Positions 8,462 to 16,443 of a stretch of DNA of 28,819 nt are shown piece after piece. Within the stretch, counting starts at the first letter, position 1, and every line of letters begins with the position of its first letter. The stretch lies in contig BNTW01000032.1 of assembly GCA_025996895.1 (NCBI GenBank), positions 1 to 28,819 of the forward strand, in the 5' to 3' direction. Source of the DNA: Bacteroidia bacterium (GTDB lineage Bacteria; Bacteroidota; Bacteroidia; Bacteroidales; Azobacteroidaceae). Made by a program: the position numbers and the translations under genes. Under the pieces are notes generated by a model. It was not told where the DNA came from and made no database searches. It worked only from the letters and a program-made list of their open reading frames with translations.

Positions 8462-9807
8462 TCTTTTTTGATTTTTCGGTATAACGTATAGCGCGAAATT
8501 CCCAGCAGGTCGGCGGCAGCGTTCATATTTCCGTTGCAACGTTTGATTGCTTTGTCGATAGCTTCGCGTTCAAGGTCGAGAAGATTGAGATTCTCGCGTT
8601 CCTTCTTCCGCACCGGCGCGGGAAAGAAAATGCTGTCGGATTTCAGTAACTTGCCGGACGAAAAGACGACCGCCCGCTCGATAATGTTCTGCAATTCGCG
8701 CACATTGCCGGGAAACGAATAGGTCCGGATTTTCATTTTGGCATCCTGCGACAAGCCGGTAATGTTTTTCTTGTATTTATGCGCCAGCTTGTTAATAAAA
8801 TATTCGGCCAGCAAAATCACATCGTCGTCGCGCTCGCGCAAGGGCGGAATGTGGATTTCAATCGTGTTGATACGGTATAAAAGGTCTTGCCGGAAACTGC
8901 TCGCATGCACCGCCTCGTGAATGTCGGTATTGGTGGCGCAGATAAACCGCACATCAATCGGCAAAGCCTGCGTCGATCCTACCCGCGAAATCTGCTTTTT
9001 CTCTATGGCTGTCAGTAATTTAGCCTGCATCGGAAGCGAAAGGTTTCCGATTTCGTCCAGAAAGAGCGTACCGCCAGAAGCCACTTCCATGCGTCCGGCT
9101 TTGCTGGTTTTGGCGTCGGTGAACGCACCTTTTTCGTAACCGAACAACTCGCTTTCAAACAACGTTTCGGGAATAGTACCTAAATCTATCGTACTGAAAA
9201 CCGCTTGTGCGCGGGGCGAGCGGTGGAAAACAGCGCGGGCAATCAGGTCTTTTCCCGTACCGTTTTCGCCGAGTATCAGCACGTTAGCTTCCGTATTCGA
9301 CAGTTTATCAATCAGGTCGAAAACTTCGAGCATGCTTTCCGACTTGCCGATAATTTCGGGATAGTCGACGTTGCTCAGCGACTGCACCTGCATTTCCAAC
9401 TTTTCGATTTGCCGGCGCGAGCTTTTGAGTTTCAGTGCCGACGAAATCGTTGCCAACAACTTGCTCTTTTCCCAGGGCTTGGAAATAAAATCGATTGCGC
9501 CCGCTTTGATGGCTTGTACCGCCTTTTCGGTGTCGGCATAAGCGGTCATCAAAATCACGACGGCTTCGGGGTCGGTGTCTAAAATCTGTTTCAACCAGAA
9601 AAAGCCCCCTTTCCCGCTCACAACGTCTTTCCGGAAATTCATGTCCAGCAAAATCAAATCTGGCCGGTAGGTTTCCATGTAGTGGGCTATTTTTTCGGGA
9701 TGAATGCTCACCTTGATTTTTCCCACAAACGGAGACAACGCGGTGTTCAAAGCAAAAAGCACGTCCTCGTTGTCGTCGATAATTAATATTTTTCCTTCTT
9801 TGTCCAT
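8458..9807 (-). CDS. Sigma-54-dependent response regulator (NtrC family)
   Basis: Receiver domain: IIDDNED with acidic Asp11-Asp12, phospho-acceptor Asp55 in LILLDMNF, and Lys110 in SKPW. AAA+ domain: Walker A GENGTGKD (180-187), GAFTDA (227-232) in the sigma-54-contacting loop, and Walker B GGTLFLDEIG (245-254). The C-terminal Fis-type helix-turn-helix reads NMNAAADLLGISRYTLYRKIKK-like and fits DNA binding. The GAFTGA loop has Asp for the second Gly. When phosphorylated it should oligomerise on an upstream enhancer and remodel sigma-54 RNA polymerase. I chose the ATG at 9807 (another is at 9810) because the frame upstream to 9900 covers the promoter. The likely target is the divergent exporter operon, through the twin repeats at 9849-9883. 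Confidence 0.93.
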   Translation of the reverse strand: MDKEGKILIIDDNEDVLFALNTALSPFVGKIKVSIHPEKIAHYMETYRPDLILLDMNFRKDVVSGKGGFFWLKQILDTDPEAVVILMTAYADTEKAVQAIKAGAIDFISKPWEKSKLLATISSALKLKSSRRQIEKLEMQVQSLSNVDYPEIIGKSESMLEVFDLIDKLSNTEANVLILGENGTGKDLIARAVFHRSPRAQAVFSTIDLGTIPETLFESELFGYEKGAFTDAKTSKAGRMEVASGGTLFLDEIGNLSLPMQAKLLTAIEKKQISRVGSTQALPIDVRFICATNTDIHEAVHASSFRQDLLYRINTIEIHIPPLRERDDDVILLAEYFINKLAHKYKKNITGLSQDAKMKIRTYSFPGNVRELQNIIERAVVFSSGKLLKSDSIFFPAPVRKKERENLNLLDLEREAIDKAIKRCNGNMNAAADLLGISRYTLYRKIKKE

Positions 9808-9817
9808 CATTCGGATA

Positions 9818-9825
9818 CAAAAATA
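9818..9825 (-). promoter_or_regulatory. TAnnTTTG promoter of the regulator-kinase operon
   Basis: The minus strand reads TATTTTTG, a -7 match about 10 bp before the regulator's ATG codons. This predicts an almost leaderless transcript. Confidence 0.4.
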
Positions 9826-9848
9826 CATACTTTTTTTCAGTAAATCAA

Positions 9849-9883
9849 GTGCGAAATCGCACACCATTTGTGCGAAATCGCAC
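9849..9883. promoter_or_regulatory. Twin 14-bp inverted repeats, likely regulator binding sites
   Basis: GTGCGAAATCGCAC occurs twice, at 9849-9862 and 9870-9883. Each copy is an inverted repeat with arms GTGCGA and TCGCAC around two bases. The start-to-start distance is 21 bp, two helical turns, so two dimers would sit on the same DNA face. The pair lies between the regulator gene (minus) and the TolC gene (plus), about 65 bp upstream of the TolC -7 element. This is the layout of an NtrC-type enhancer. That the neighbouring regulator binds it is inference. Confidence 0.6.
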
Positions 9884-9945
9884 GTTTTCAGATAAAACAA
9901 AATTCGATTAAAACTATGTATTACAATTATTTACATATTTTGCAC

Positions 9946-9953
9946 TATGTTTG
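9946..9953 (+). promoter_or_regulatory. Candidate promoter of the exporter operon
   Basis: TATGTTTG matches TAnnTTTG, 31 bp upstream of the TolC ATG at 9985. The overlapping sequence TTGCAC-N5-TTGAC resembles a poor sigma-54 site, but the invariant GG and GC are both missing. The sigma factor used here is therefore uncertain. Confidence 0.35.
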
Positions 9954-9984
9954 ACATTGAAATAGTAAAAAAATGATTAATTAT

Positions 9985-11463
9985 ATGAAAAGAACAGGAA
10001 TTTTCGGGTGGTTACTTTTCTCGTTTCTACCGCTTTTTGCCCAAACGCCGGGCGATTCGGTGATGCGGTTGGATTTGCAGCAAACAATTAAAATTGCCCG
10101 CCTGCAATCGCCCGACGTGCTGTATGCCCGCCACAGTTTCCGTTCGTCTTATTGGAATTACTGTTATTATAAGGCGAATTACCTGCCCTCGCTCACGCTT
10201 AGCAGTACGTCGAATTTCAAAAATGCCATTAATGAGATTACAATTCCCGGCGGAATGTCGGAGTATGTTCAGCAAAACCAGTTGAACATGAACGCTTCGC
10301 TGTCCATTTCACAGAATATTCCATTCACCGGTGGAAATTTGTCGGTACAGACCTCGTTGCAACGGCACGACGAACTGACCGCAAAAGAGGTTTTGTACAA
10401 TTCCGCGCCGGTTTCGGTCAGCTATCAGCAGGCACTGTTCGGTTACAATTTTCTGAAATGGGACAAGAAAATCGAGCCGGTGCGCTTTGAGGCCGCCAAA
10501 AAAAGTTACGTGGAAACGCTCGAATTGGTCTCGGCAAATGCTACAAACAAGTTTTTCAATCTGGCGAAAGCCCAGACCAACCTGCAAATCGCTGAATTTA
10601 ATTATGCGAATGCAGACACATTATACGCTTTTGCCAGAGGACGTTACAACATTGGAACAATCACTGAGAACGAAATGCTCCAGCTCGAAATCAACAAGCT
10701 CAACGAAGAAGGCAACCGCATAAACGCCCAACTCGAAGTCGACGACAGCATGGAAGACCTGCGTTCCTATCTCGGAATAAAAGACGACCGACCGATGTTG
10801 GTGCTGATAGACAATCTTATTCCGCTGGAATTTATACCGTTGCAGGAAGCGTTGCAACAAGCCGTATTAAACAGCCCCGACATTCTCAACCTGCAACGCC
10901 GGAAGCTGGAAAGTGAAAGCAACGTGGCAAACGCGAAGGCTTCGGCCGGACTGAAAGCCGATTTGCTTGTGCAGTTCGGTTTGGGGAAAAATGAGAAAAC
11001 CATCGAAACGGCTTATCGCAAACTGCTGAGCCAGCAATTTGTGGAAATCGGTATTCGACTGCCGATTTTGGATTGGGGACGCGGAAAAGGACAGGTGCAA
11101 GTCGCGAAATCGCAACGCGACATGGTTTATTCGCAGGCCGAGCAAGAACGAAATAATTTTGAAATGAACATCATCAAGCTGGTGAAGCAATTCAACCAGC
11201 AACCCAACCGCTTGAAAGTGGCGGAAAAAGCCGATTATACGGCAGAACGCCGGAACGAGGTTGCCCGAAAACTCTATCTACTGGGGAAATCGACTATCCT
11301 CGACCTCAATGCGTCTATCAGCGAGAAAGATACGGCTCGCCGGAATTATATCAACACGTTATACAATTATTGGTCAATGTATTACACTTTGCGGAGTATT
11401 ACATTGTTCGATTTTGAGAAAGACATCCCGATTACGGAAGATTATCAACTGCTTATCAAATAG
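9985..11463 (+). CDS. TolC-like outer membrane efflux protein
   Basis: The product is about 492 residues with a signal peptide (MKRTGIFGWLLFSFLPLFAQ). Two OEP-type halves follow, each with long amphipathic helices. The two halves contain similar segments such as LVSANATNKFFNLAKAQTNL and VLNSPDILNLQRRKLESES. Such proteins form the trimeric outer membrane channel of tripartite exporters. The adaptor, ATPase and permease follow on the same strand. An in-frame ATG lies 12 bp upstream at 9973, but the 9985 start gives the cleaner signal peptide. The stop is TAG, five bases before the adaptor's ATG. Control is expected from the divergent two-component system. Confidence 0.92.
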   Translation: MKRTGIFGWLLFSFLPLFAQTPGDSVMRLDLQQTIKIARLQSPDVLYARHSFRSSYWNYCYYKANYLPSLTLSSTSNFKNAINEITIPGGMSEYVQQNQLNMNASLSISQNIPFTGGNLSVQTSLQRHDELTAKEVLYNSAPVSVSYQQALFGYNFLKWDKKIEPVRFEAAKKSYVETLELVSANATNKFFNLAKAQTNLQIAEFNYANADTLYAFARGRYNIGTITENEMLQLEINKLNEEGNRINAQLEVDDSMEDLRSYLGIKDDRPMLVLIDNLIPLEFIPLQEALQQAVLNSPDILNLQRRKLESESNVANAKASAGLKADLLVQFGLGKNEKTIETAYRKLLSQQFVEIGIRLPILDWGRGKGQVQVAKSQRDMVYSQAEQERNNFEMNIIKLVKQFNQQPNRLKVAEKADYTAERRNEVARKLYLLGKSTILDLNASISEKDTARRNYINTLYNYWSMYYTLRSITLFDFEKDIPITEDYQLLIK

Positions 11464-11467
11464 AGTT

Positions 11468-11539
11468 ATGGACATCAAATTAAAGAAAAAACACCCGCTC
11501 GTTCGCTACAAATAGTATATTGTAGCCGGAATTTTATTT
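11468..11539 (+). other. 5' end of the adaptor gene, interrupted by an amber codon
   Basis: The natural start of the adaptor is ATG 11468, five bases after the TolC stop, reading MDIKLKKKHPLVRYK. Codon 16 (11513-11515) is TAG. The same frame then continues YIVAGILFLTFLIYVITG, the expected membrane anchor of an HlyD-type protein, with no frameshift. So one base change, perhaps from a Tyr TAT/TAC codon, separates the cytoplasmic leader from the anchor. Confidence 0.8.
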
Positions 11540-12718
11540 TTGACTTTTCTCATTTATGTAATTACCGGTAGCTTGGGTCCCAGCCGGCTGCGCTACGACG
11601 CCGACAAAGTGGAAACAGCCGAAGTGCATCAGGACAAGTTTATGGAGTATATGGACGCCGAAGGAACGGTGCAGCCGAAACTGACTATCCGGCTCAATAG
11701 TTTGGAAACCGGCAGCGTGCAGCGTATTGTGGCCGAAGACGGCAGCCTGCTCAAAGCCGGTGATACGATTTTGGTGCTTACCAATCCCGAACTCATCCGC
11801 ACGATTGAAGATGAGCGCGACGAGCTGGCCAAACAGCAAATCGGCTACCGCGAAAAACAAATTCAGATGGAACGGAAAACATCGGAGTTGAAACGCCAGA
11901 GTCTCGAAACGACTTACAAGTTAGATCGTTTGAGCAAAGAAAACGGACTGAATAAAGAAGAATATACCATCGGTATCAAGAGCAAAGCGCAATATGAAGT
12001 AGCCGAAGACGAGTTCGCTTTTACGAAGGAAAGCACCCGCCTGATGCTGGAAGAACTGCGGCACGATTCGCTGCTCAACACCATTCAAACCGACCTGATG
12101 CGCAACGACCTGACGCGCGAGGAAAAACGCTTTGAGCGCAGCCGCGAACGCTTGGACAACCTGATTGTGCGTGCGCCGGTGTCAGGACAGTTGAGTTTTG
12201 TCAGCGTCATTCCGGGCGAGCGCGTGGCGGCGGGAACGAACATCGGCGAACTGAAAGTCATCGACCAGATAAAAATCAGTACGCGCGTGAGCGAATACTA
12301 CATCGACCGCGTAACGGTCGGGCTTCCCGCAACGATTATTTATCAGAATGAAAAATATCCCTTGAAAATCACAAAAATCAATCCCGAGATCCGCGACCGC
12401 TCGTTTGAAGTCGATTTGGTTTTCACCGGACAGATGCCCGAAAATGTGCGTATCGGCAAAAGCTACCGCGTGCAAGTCGAATTTGAACAGGCCGAAGAGG
12501 CCATTGTCATTCCGAGAGGCAATTTCTACGCAACTACCGGCGGACAGTGGATTTTCAAACTCAACAGTGCGGGCGACAAGGCAGTGAAAACGTCCATCAC
12601 GATTGGACGGCAAAATCCCCGCCAATACGAGGTGTTGAGCGGACTCAAGCCGGGCGACAAAGTGCTTGTTTCGGGATACGACCGGTTTGGCGATGCAGCG
12701 GAAATCATACTGAAATAA
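11540..12718 (+). CDS. HlyD/RND-type membrane fusion protein, 5'-truncated by nonsense codon
   Basis: Periplasmic adaptors of this family link the inner-membrane ABC permease to the TolC channel. The open frame has a long coiled-coil hairpin (about residues 75-200 from 11540), a lipoyl-like half motif VRAPVSGQLSFVSVIPGERV, and beta-barrel and membrane-proximal domains ending GLKPGDKVLVSGYD. The native start at 11468 is cut off by TAG at 11513. The first usable in-frame start after it is TTG at 11540, which leaves only about ten residues of the membrane anchor (MTFLIYVITG). The gene may be a recent pseudogene or be expressed weakly by reinitiation or readthrough. The remaining 392 codons are undamaged, so inactivation, if real, is recent. 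A 41-bp repeat begins at its stop codon. Confidence 0.8.
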   Translation: MTFLIYVITGSLGPSRLRYDADKVETAEVHQDKFMEYMDAEGTVQPKLTIRLNSLETGSVQRIVAEDGSLLKAGDTILVLTNPELIRTIEDERDELAKQQIGYREKQIQMERKTSELKRQSLETTYKLDRLSKENGLNKEEYTIGIKSKAQYEVAEDEFAFTKESTRLMLEELRHDSLLNTIQTDLMRNDLTREEKRFERSRERLDNLIVRAPVSGQLSFVSVIPGERVAAGTNIGELKVIDQIKISTRVSEYYIDRVTVGLPATIIYQNEKYPLKITKINPEIRDRSFEVDLVFTGQMPENVRIGKSYRVQVEFEQAEEAIVIPRGNFYATTGGQWIFKLNSAGDKAVKTSITIGRQNPRQYEVLSGLKPGDKVLVSGYDRFGDAAEIILK

Positions 12719-12754
12719 TTACGAAACAACGTTCAGCGTTAGCTAATTACGAAT
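12714..12754. repeat. 41-bp direct repeat, copy 1
   Basis: An exact 41-bp match to 16326-16366. It begins at the adaptor's stop codon and contains two AATTACGAA-like units around a small hairpin (AACG-TTCAG-CGTT). The two copies bracket the permease remnant, ATPase and permease genes. Confidence 0.8.
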
Positions 12755-12757
12755 AAA

Positions 12758-13226
12758 ATATTAAAACATTATTTAAATATCGCGTTCCGCAACATGCGGA
12801 AATACAAAAATCAGACGATCATCAGCGTCATTGGGTTGGCCGTAGGTTTCACTTGCTTTGCGCTTGCCACGCTGTGGATTCGTTACGAACTGAGCTACGA
12901 CAATTTCCACAAAGACGCTGACCGGCTGTATGTCGTTTATCAGCCGGATGGCTGGAATGGCGGTAAAACCAATACATCGGTCTATCCGGTGGCGGGCTAC
13001 CTGAAAGAAACGTTTCCGGAAGTGGAAGACGCCCTGTCGATCGTTCCGCCTTTTTCTAATGAAAAAGTATTTATTGAAGAAGCAGAACATCCGGCAAACC
13101 GCTATTTCGGCGTGGATTTATCTCGCCATTCTCGCTGCGCTGGCACTGATTATCATCCTCTGCGTCGGCTGGCAAGTGTATAAGGCAAGTGTCGAAAATC
13201 CCGCAAACGTGATGAAAAGTGAATAA
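12758..13226 (+). pseudogene. Remnant of a MacB/FtsX-type permease (internal deletion)
   Basis: The 5' part (about 12758-13095) is a close relative of the start of the permease at 13961, with KHYLNIAFRNMRKYKNQT in place of KHYLNIAFRYMRKYKNQT. The first codon is ATA instead of ATG. The 3' part (about 13095-13226) matches that permease's last 40 codons (AWIYLAILAALALIIILCVG), but in another frame. The join lies in CCGGCAAACCG near 13091-13101. CCGGC(A/G) occurs at both corresponding places in the intact gene (14303 and 16194), so a deletion of about 1.9 kb between short repeats explains it. About 110 N-terminal codons and 44 C-terminal codons remain, and a product could not form a permease. Confidence 0.85.
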
Positions 13227-13255
13227 ATAATTACAAATTACAAAATATAAGAGTT

Positions 13256-13936
13256 ATGATTAAGACAGAAAATTTGAAGAAAGTATTCCGTACGGAAGAA
13301 GTAGAAACGCATGCGTTGAGCAATGTAAGTATTGAAATTGCAGAAGGTGAATTTGTCGCCGTCATGGGACCGTCGGGTTGCGGAAAATCAACCTTGTTGA
13401 ACATTATCGGATTGCTTGACAATTTTACTTCGGGCAAATATTGGCTAAACGGAATTGACGTCAGCAAGTTTGGTGAAGCCGAACGCACGCAGTTGCGCAA
13501 AGGCGTTATCGGCTTTGTATTCCAGAGTTTCAACCTGATTGACGAGCTGAATGTGTATGAAAACATCGAGCTGCCGCTGCTCTACATGGGCATTTCACCG
13601 GCGGAACGGAAAAAGAAAGTAACCGCTGCGATGGAACGCATGCAGATTGCGCACCGGTCGAAGCATTTCCCGCAACAACTTTCGGGCGGACAGCAACAGC
13701 GCGTTGCTATTGCCCGCGCGGTGGTCGCCAATCCGAAGCTGATTCTCGCCGACGAGCCGACCGGAAACCTCGACTCGAAAAACGGCCTCGAAGTGATGAA
13801 CTTGCTGTCGGAACTGAACCAGGAAGGCACTACCATCGTGATGGTTACGCACAGTCTCCACGACGCCGGTTTTGCCGGACGAGTGATTAACCTCTTCGAC
13901 GGCGAAATTGTTATGGAAATCCAAAGCAAAATGTAA
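13256..13936 (+). CDS. ABC transporter ATP-binding protein (MacB/LolD type)
   Basis: This 226-residue ATPase has Walker A GPSGCGKSTLLNI (about 40-52), a Q-loop in VIGFVFQSFNLIDELNVYEN, signature LSGGQQQRVAIARA, Walker B LILADEPTGNLD and the switch His in VTHSLHD. This combination and length are typical of the MacB/LolD/FtsE subfamily that works with FtsX-fold permeases. Such permeases often transmit force to periplasmic partners rather than passing substrate through themselves. It lies between the permease remnant and the intact permease (24 bp before the latter). It should energise that permease together with the adaptor and TolC-like channel. Confidence 0.96.
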   Translation: MIKTENLKKVFRTEEVETHALSNVSIEIAEGEFVAVMGPSGCGKSTLLNIIGLLDNFTSGKYWLNGIDVSKFGEAERTQLRKGVIGFVFQSFNLIDELNVYENIELPLLYMGISPAERKKKVTAAMERMQIAHRSKHFPQQLSGGQQQRVAIARAVVANPKLILADEPTGNLDSKNGLEVMNLLSELNQEGTTIVMVTHSLHDAGFAGRVINLFDGEIVMEIQSKM

Positions 13937-13960
13937 AACCGCTCACAGTTTTAAAAGATT

Positions 13961-16330
13961 ATGTTTAAGCATTATTTGAACATCGCATTCCGCTACATGC
14001 GGAAATACAAAAATCAGACGATTATCAGCATCATTGGGCTGGCGGTAGGTTTTACCTGCTTTGCGCTTGCCACGCTGTGGATTCGTTACGAACTGACGTA
14101 CGACAGTTTCCACAAAGACGCCAAACAAATGTATGTCGTTTATAAGCCCAATTTCTTCTCAAACACCAATAGCGGCAGTTCGCGTCAAACGAATAGTCCG
14201 CTGGCCGGCTATCTGAAAGAAATTTTTCCGGAAATTGAAGACGCAACAACGGTAATTTATTCTTATCACAATGATAAAGTGATTGTTGAGGATATCGAAT
14301 ATCCGGCGCAACATCTTCGTGCCGACTCTTCTCTTTTTCAATTTTTTGATGTAAAAATTATCGAAGGAAGCCGCGATTTTTTAATTCCGGGCAGTAATCA
14401 GCGGGCGATTACGCAGGAAAAATCCCGTCAACTGTTTGGAAGCGAAAATCCGATAGGAAAAACTGCGAAAGATGCTTACGGAGAGGAATTTACAATTTGC
14501 GCCGTCGTTAGCGGACTACCCGGACACAGCAATTATCCTTTTGATTTTATAAGATCGTTTTACGACCGGTCGGCAGACCCCAATTATCCCAACCGGGCGT
14601 GGTTTTATTCCCAAGGAGAAAATACAATTATTAAATTGTTGCCAAACACGGACGTAGAGGTTTTTAAAAAGAAATTATACGAACATAATACCGGCGAGGA
14701 CAAATGCAACTATCGCGAAATGACAATTGTGCCGCTTACCCAAGTACATTATCTCGGTGAAGATGTACAGAGAGAGGTTAAATTTCAGCACATTCTGATT
14801 TTTGCCGTCGCCGGCGCATTGGTGATTCTGTGTTCGCTGTTCAATTATCTGACCTTGTTTATCAGCCGTTTCCGTATCCGGCAAAAAGAAATGGCTTTGC
14901 GCAGGGTGTGCGGGGCATCGGGACGCTCGCTGTTAGCCATGTTGTCGGTCGAATTTCTGCTTTCGCTGTTGCTGGCCGTCGGGCTGGGCGGTTGCTTGAC
15001 ACAATGGATGTATAAACCTTTCCTGCAATTGGCGGATATTCAGATGAGTTTGCCGTCCATTTGTTTGGAACTGTCAGGGTATGTCGGGGCGGTTATTTTA
15101 GTTGCCTTGCTGGTATTTTTAGGAATATTGATTATCTTCCAAAAACGGAATTTAAATGCCTCCATCCGCCGGAGCAACAAAAGTCTGTTCCGCAAAACAT
15201 CGGTAATTATTCAGCTGATTATCAGTATTTTATTTGCTTTTTGCACGACGGTTATTTTGAAACAAATGTATTTTCTGCATCATACCACCGAGCTGGGATT
15301 TTCGTTTCAAAACCGGGCTACATTCACATTATATACGTATGGCTTGAAAGAGTTGGACAAAAGCGTGTTGGAAAATCATATCAAACAGATACCGGAAATT
15401 ACGGAAACGCTCACCGGAGAGGGATTAGTTCCTTTACTGCCTATGACTGGCCGAATGGGTACTTCTATTTTCCAATGGGAAGATAAACCGGCCGATGTTG
15501 AAGCGATAAGTACGGAAATATCTTATGTAACGCCTCAGTCTCTTGCTTATTATGATTTTCAGTTAGTCGAAGGCGAATTTCTGACCGAAGCCGACCCCGA
15601 TTCGGTGGTACTGATTAATGAAAGTGCAGCCAAAGCATTCGGCTGGAAAAATCCGGTCGGCAAACACGTTAACAGATTCAGTGTAAAGGGAGTAGTGAAA
15701 AATGTCTATAACTTTGAGCCGACTATAAAAGCCCAACCCTATATATACAAGAAAATGACCAAAGAAGAAGGAACTTATGTTGATGTTGGCGAACCGGTAA
15801 TGTTTAAATACGAAAAGGGAATGTGGAAATCTGCAAAGGAAAAAATCGAGCAATTGCATCAAAAGGAATATGCTGCCGATTACCCAAACATGGCCATTTG
15901 GAATGCCGAAGAAATATACGACAATTACCTGAAATCGGAAAACGCGCTGATAAAACTCTTGTCGATTGTTTCGGCGGTCTGCCTGCTGATTTGCGTGTTC
16001 GGTTTTGTTTCGCTCGTTTCGCTCACTTGCGAAGAACGGCGCAAAGAAATTGCCGTCCGCAAAATCAACGGTGCCACTTCCCGCACTATCCTATCAATTT
16101 TCTCGCGCGAATATTTCACCTTGCTGATTATCGGGGCGTTGATCGCTTTTCCTGCCGGTTACTACATCATGCACCGCTGGCTCGAGCAGTATGTCCGGCA
16201 AACCGACATTTCGGCATGGATTTATCTCGCCATTCTCGCCGCGCTGGCACTAATCATTATCCTTTGCGTCGGTTGGCAAGTGTATAAGGCAAGTGTCGAA
16301 AATCCGGCAGATGTGATGAAGAGTGAATAA
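13961..16330 (+). CDS. MacB/FtsX-type ABC transporter permease
   Basis: The 789-residue protein has an N-terminal membrane helix (about 21-42, TIISIIGLAVGFTCFALATL) and a periplasmic MacB_PCD-like domain. A first FtsX domain follows (LIFAVAGALVILCSLFNYL, with RQKEMALRRVCGAS). Then come a second periplasmic part and a C-terminal FtsX domain (LIKLLSIVSAVCLLICVFGF, with ERRKEIAVRKINGAT). The repeated R-K-E-A-R-R/K-G-A motifs are the FtsX coupling segments. This double-FtsX form is frequent in Bacteroidota exporters. It likely exports peptides, lipoproteins or toxic compounds with the TolC-like channel, but the substrate is not evident. Its start and end are nearly the same as those of the remnant at 12758-13226, so the locus once held two related permeases. 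Confidence 0.93.
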   Translation: MFKHYLNIAFRYMRKYKNQTIISIIGLAVGFTCFALATLWIRYELTYDSFHKDAKQMYVVYKPNFFSNTNSGSSRQTNSPLAGYLKEIFPEIEDATTVIYSYHNDKVIVEDIEYPAQHLRADSSLFQFFDVKIIEGSRDFLIPGSNQRAITQEKSRQLFGSENPIGKTAKDAYGEEFTICAVVSGLPGHSNYPFDFIRSFYDRSADPNYPNRAWFYSQGENTIIKLLPNTDVEVFKKKLYEHNTGEDKCNYREMTIVPLTQVHYLGEDVQREVKFQHILIFAVAGALVILCSLFNYLTLFISRFRIRQKEMALRRVCGASGRSLLAMLSVEFLLSLLLAVGLGGCLTQWMYKPFLQLADIQMSLPSICLELSGYVGAVILVALLVFLGILIIFQKRNLNASIRRSNKSLFRKTSVIIQLIISILFAFCTTVILKQMYFLHHTTELGFSFQNRATFTLYTYGLKELDKSVLENHIKQIPEITETLTGEGLVPLLPMTGRMGTSIFQWEDKPADVEAISTEISYVTPQSLAYYDFQLVEGEFLTEADPDSVVLINESAAKAFGWKNPVGKHVNRFSVKGVVKNVYNFEPTIKAQPYIYKKMTKEEGTYVDVGEPVMFKYEKGMWKSAKEKIEQLHQKEYAADYPNMAIWNAEEIYDNYLKSENALIKLLSIVSAVCLLICVFGFVSLVSLTCEERRKEIAVRKINGATSRTILSIFSREYFTLLIIGALIAFPAGYYIMHRWLEQYVRQTDISAWIYLAILAALALIIILCVGWQVYKASVENPADVMKSE

Positions 16331-16366
16331 TTACGAAACAACGTTCAGCGTTAGCTAATTACGAAT
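16326..16366. repeat. 41-bp direct repeat, copy 2
   Basis: Identical to 12714-12754 and likewise begins at a stop codon, here that of the intact permease. The copies are 3612 bp apart in the same orientation. Confidence 0.8.
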
Positions 16367-16410
16367 TGGATAACGCTTGGGCAATGTAGTAAATTTTAGA
16401 AAATTTCGTC

Positions 16411-16418
16411 TATCTTTG
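16411..16418 (+). promoter_or_regulatory. TAnnTTTG promoter of the small broken gene
   Basis: TATCTTTG followed by CAACA is a full -7 match, 26 bp before the ATG at 16444. The 13-base string from 16411 is repeated inverted at 16736-16748 with one mismatch. Confidence 0.5.
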
Positions 16419-16443
16419 CAACAAATTTAAAAATCAAAATTTC

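Noticed and set aside
9941..9957. Sigma-54 promoter for the TolC operon
   Set aside because: TTGCAC-N5-TTGAC lacks the invariant GG at -24 and GC at -12. The overlapping TAnnTTTG match is better.
11513..11515. Recoded amber (pyrrolysine or suppressed TAG)
   Set aside because: TAG terminates tolC a few bases earlier, prfA is intact, and no pyl genes or suppressor tRNA are seen in the window. A point mutation is simpler.
12794..13183. 129-codon frame as a functional small membrane protein
   Set aside because: It is the permease N-terminus fused out of frame to the permease tail. The last 25 residues are the tail read in a wrong frame.
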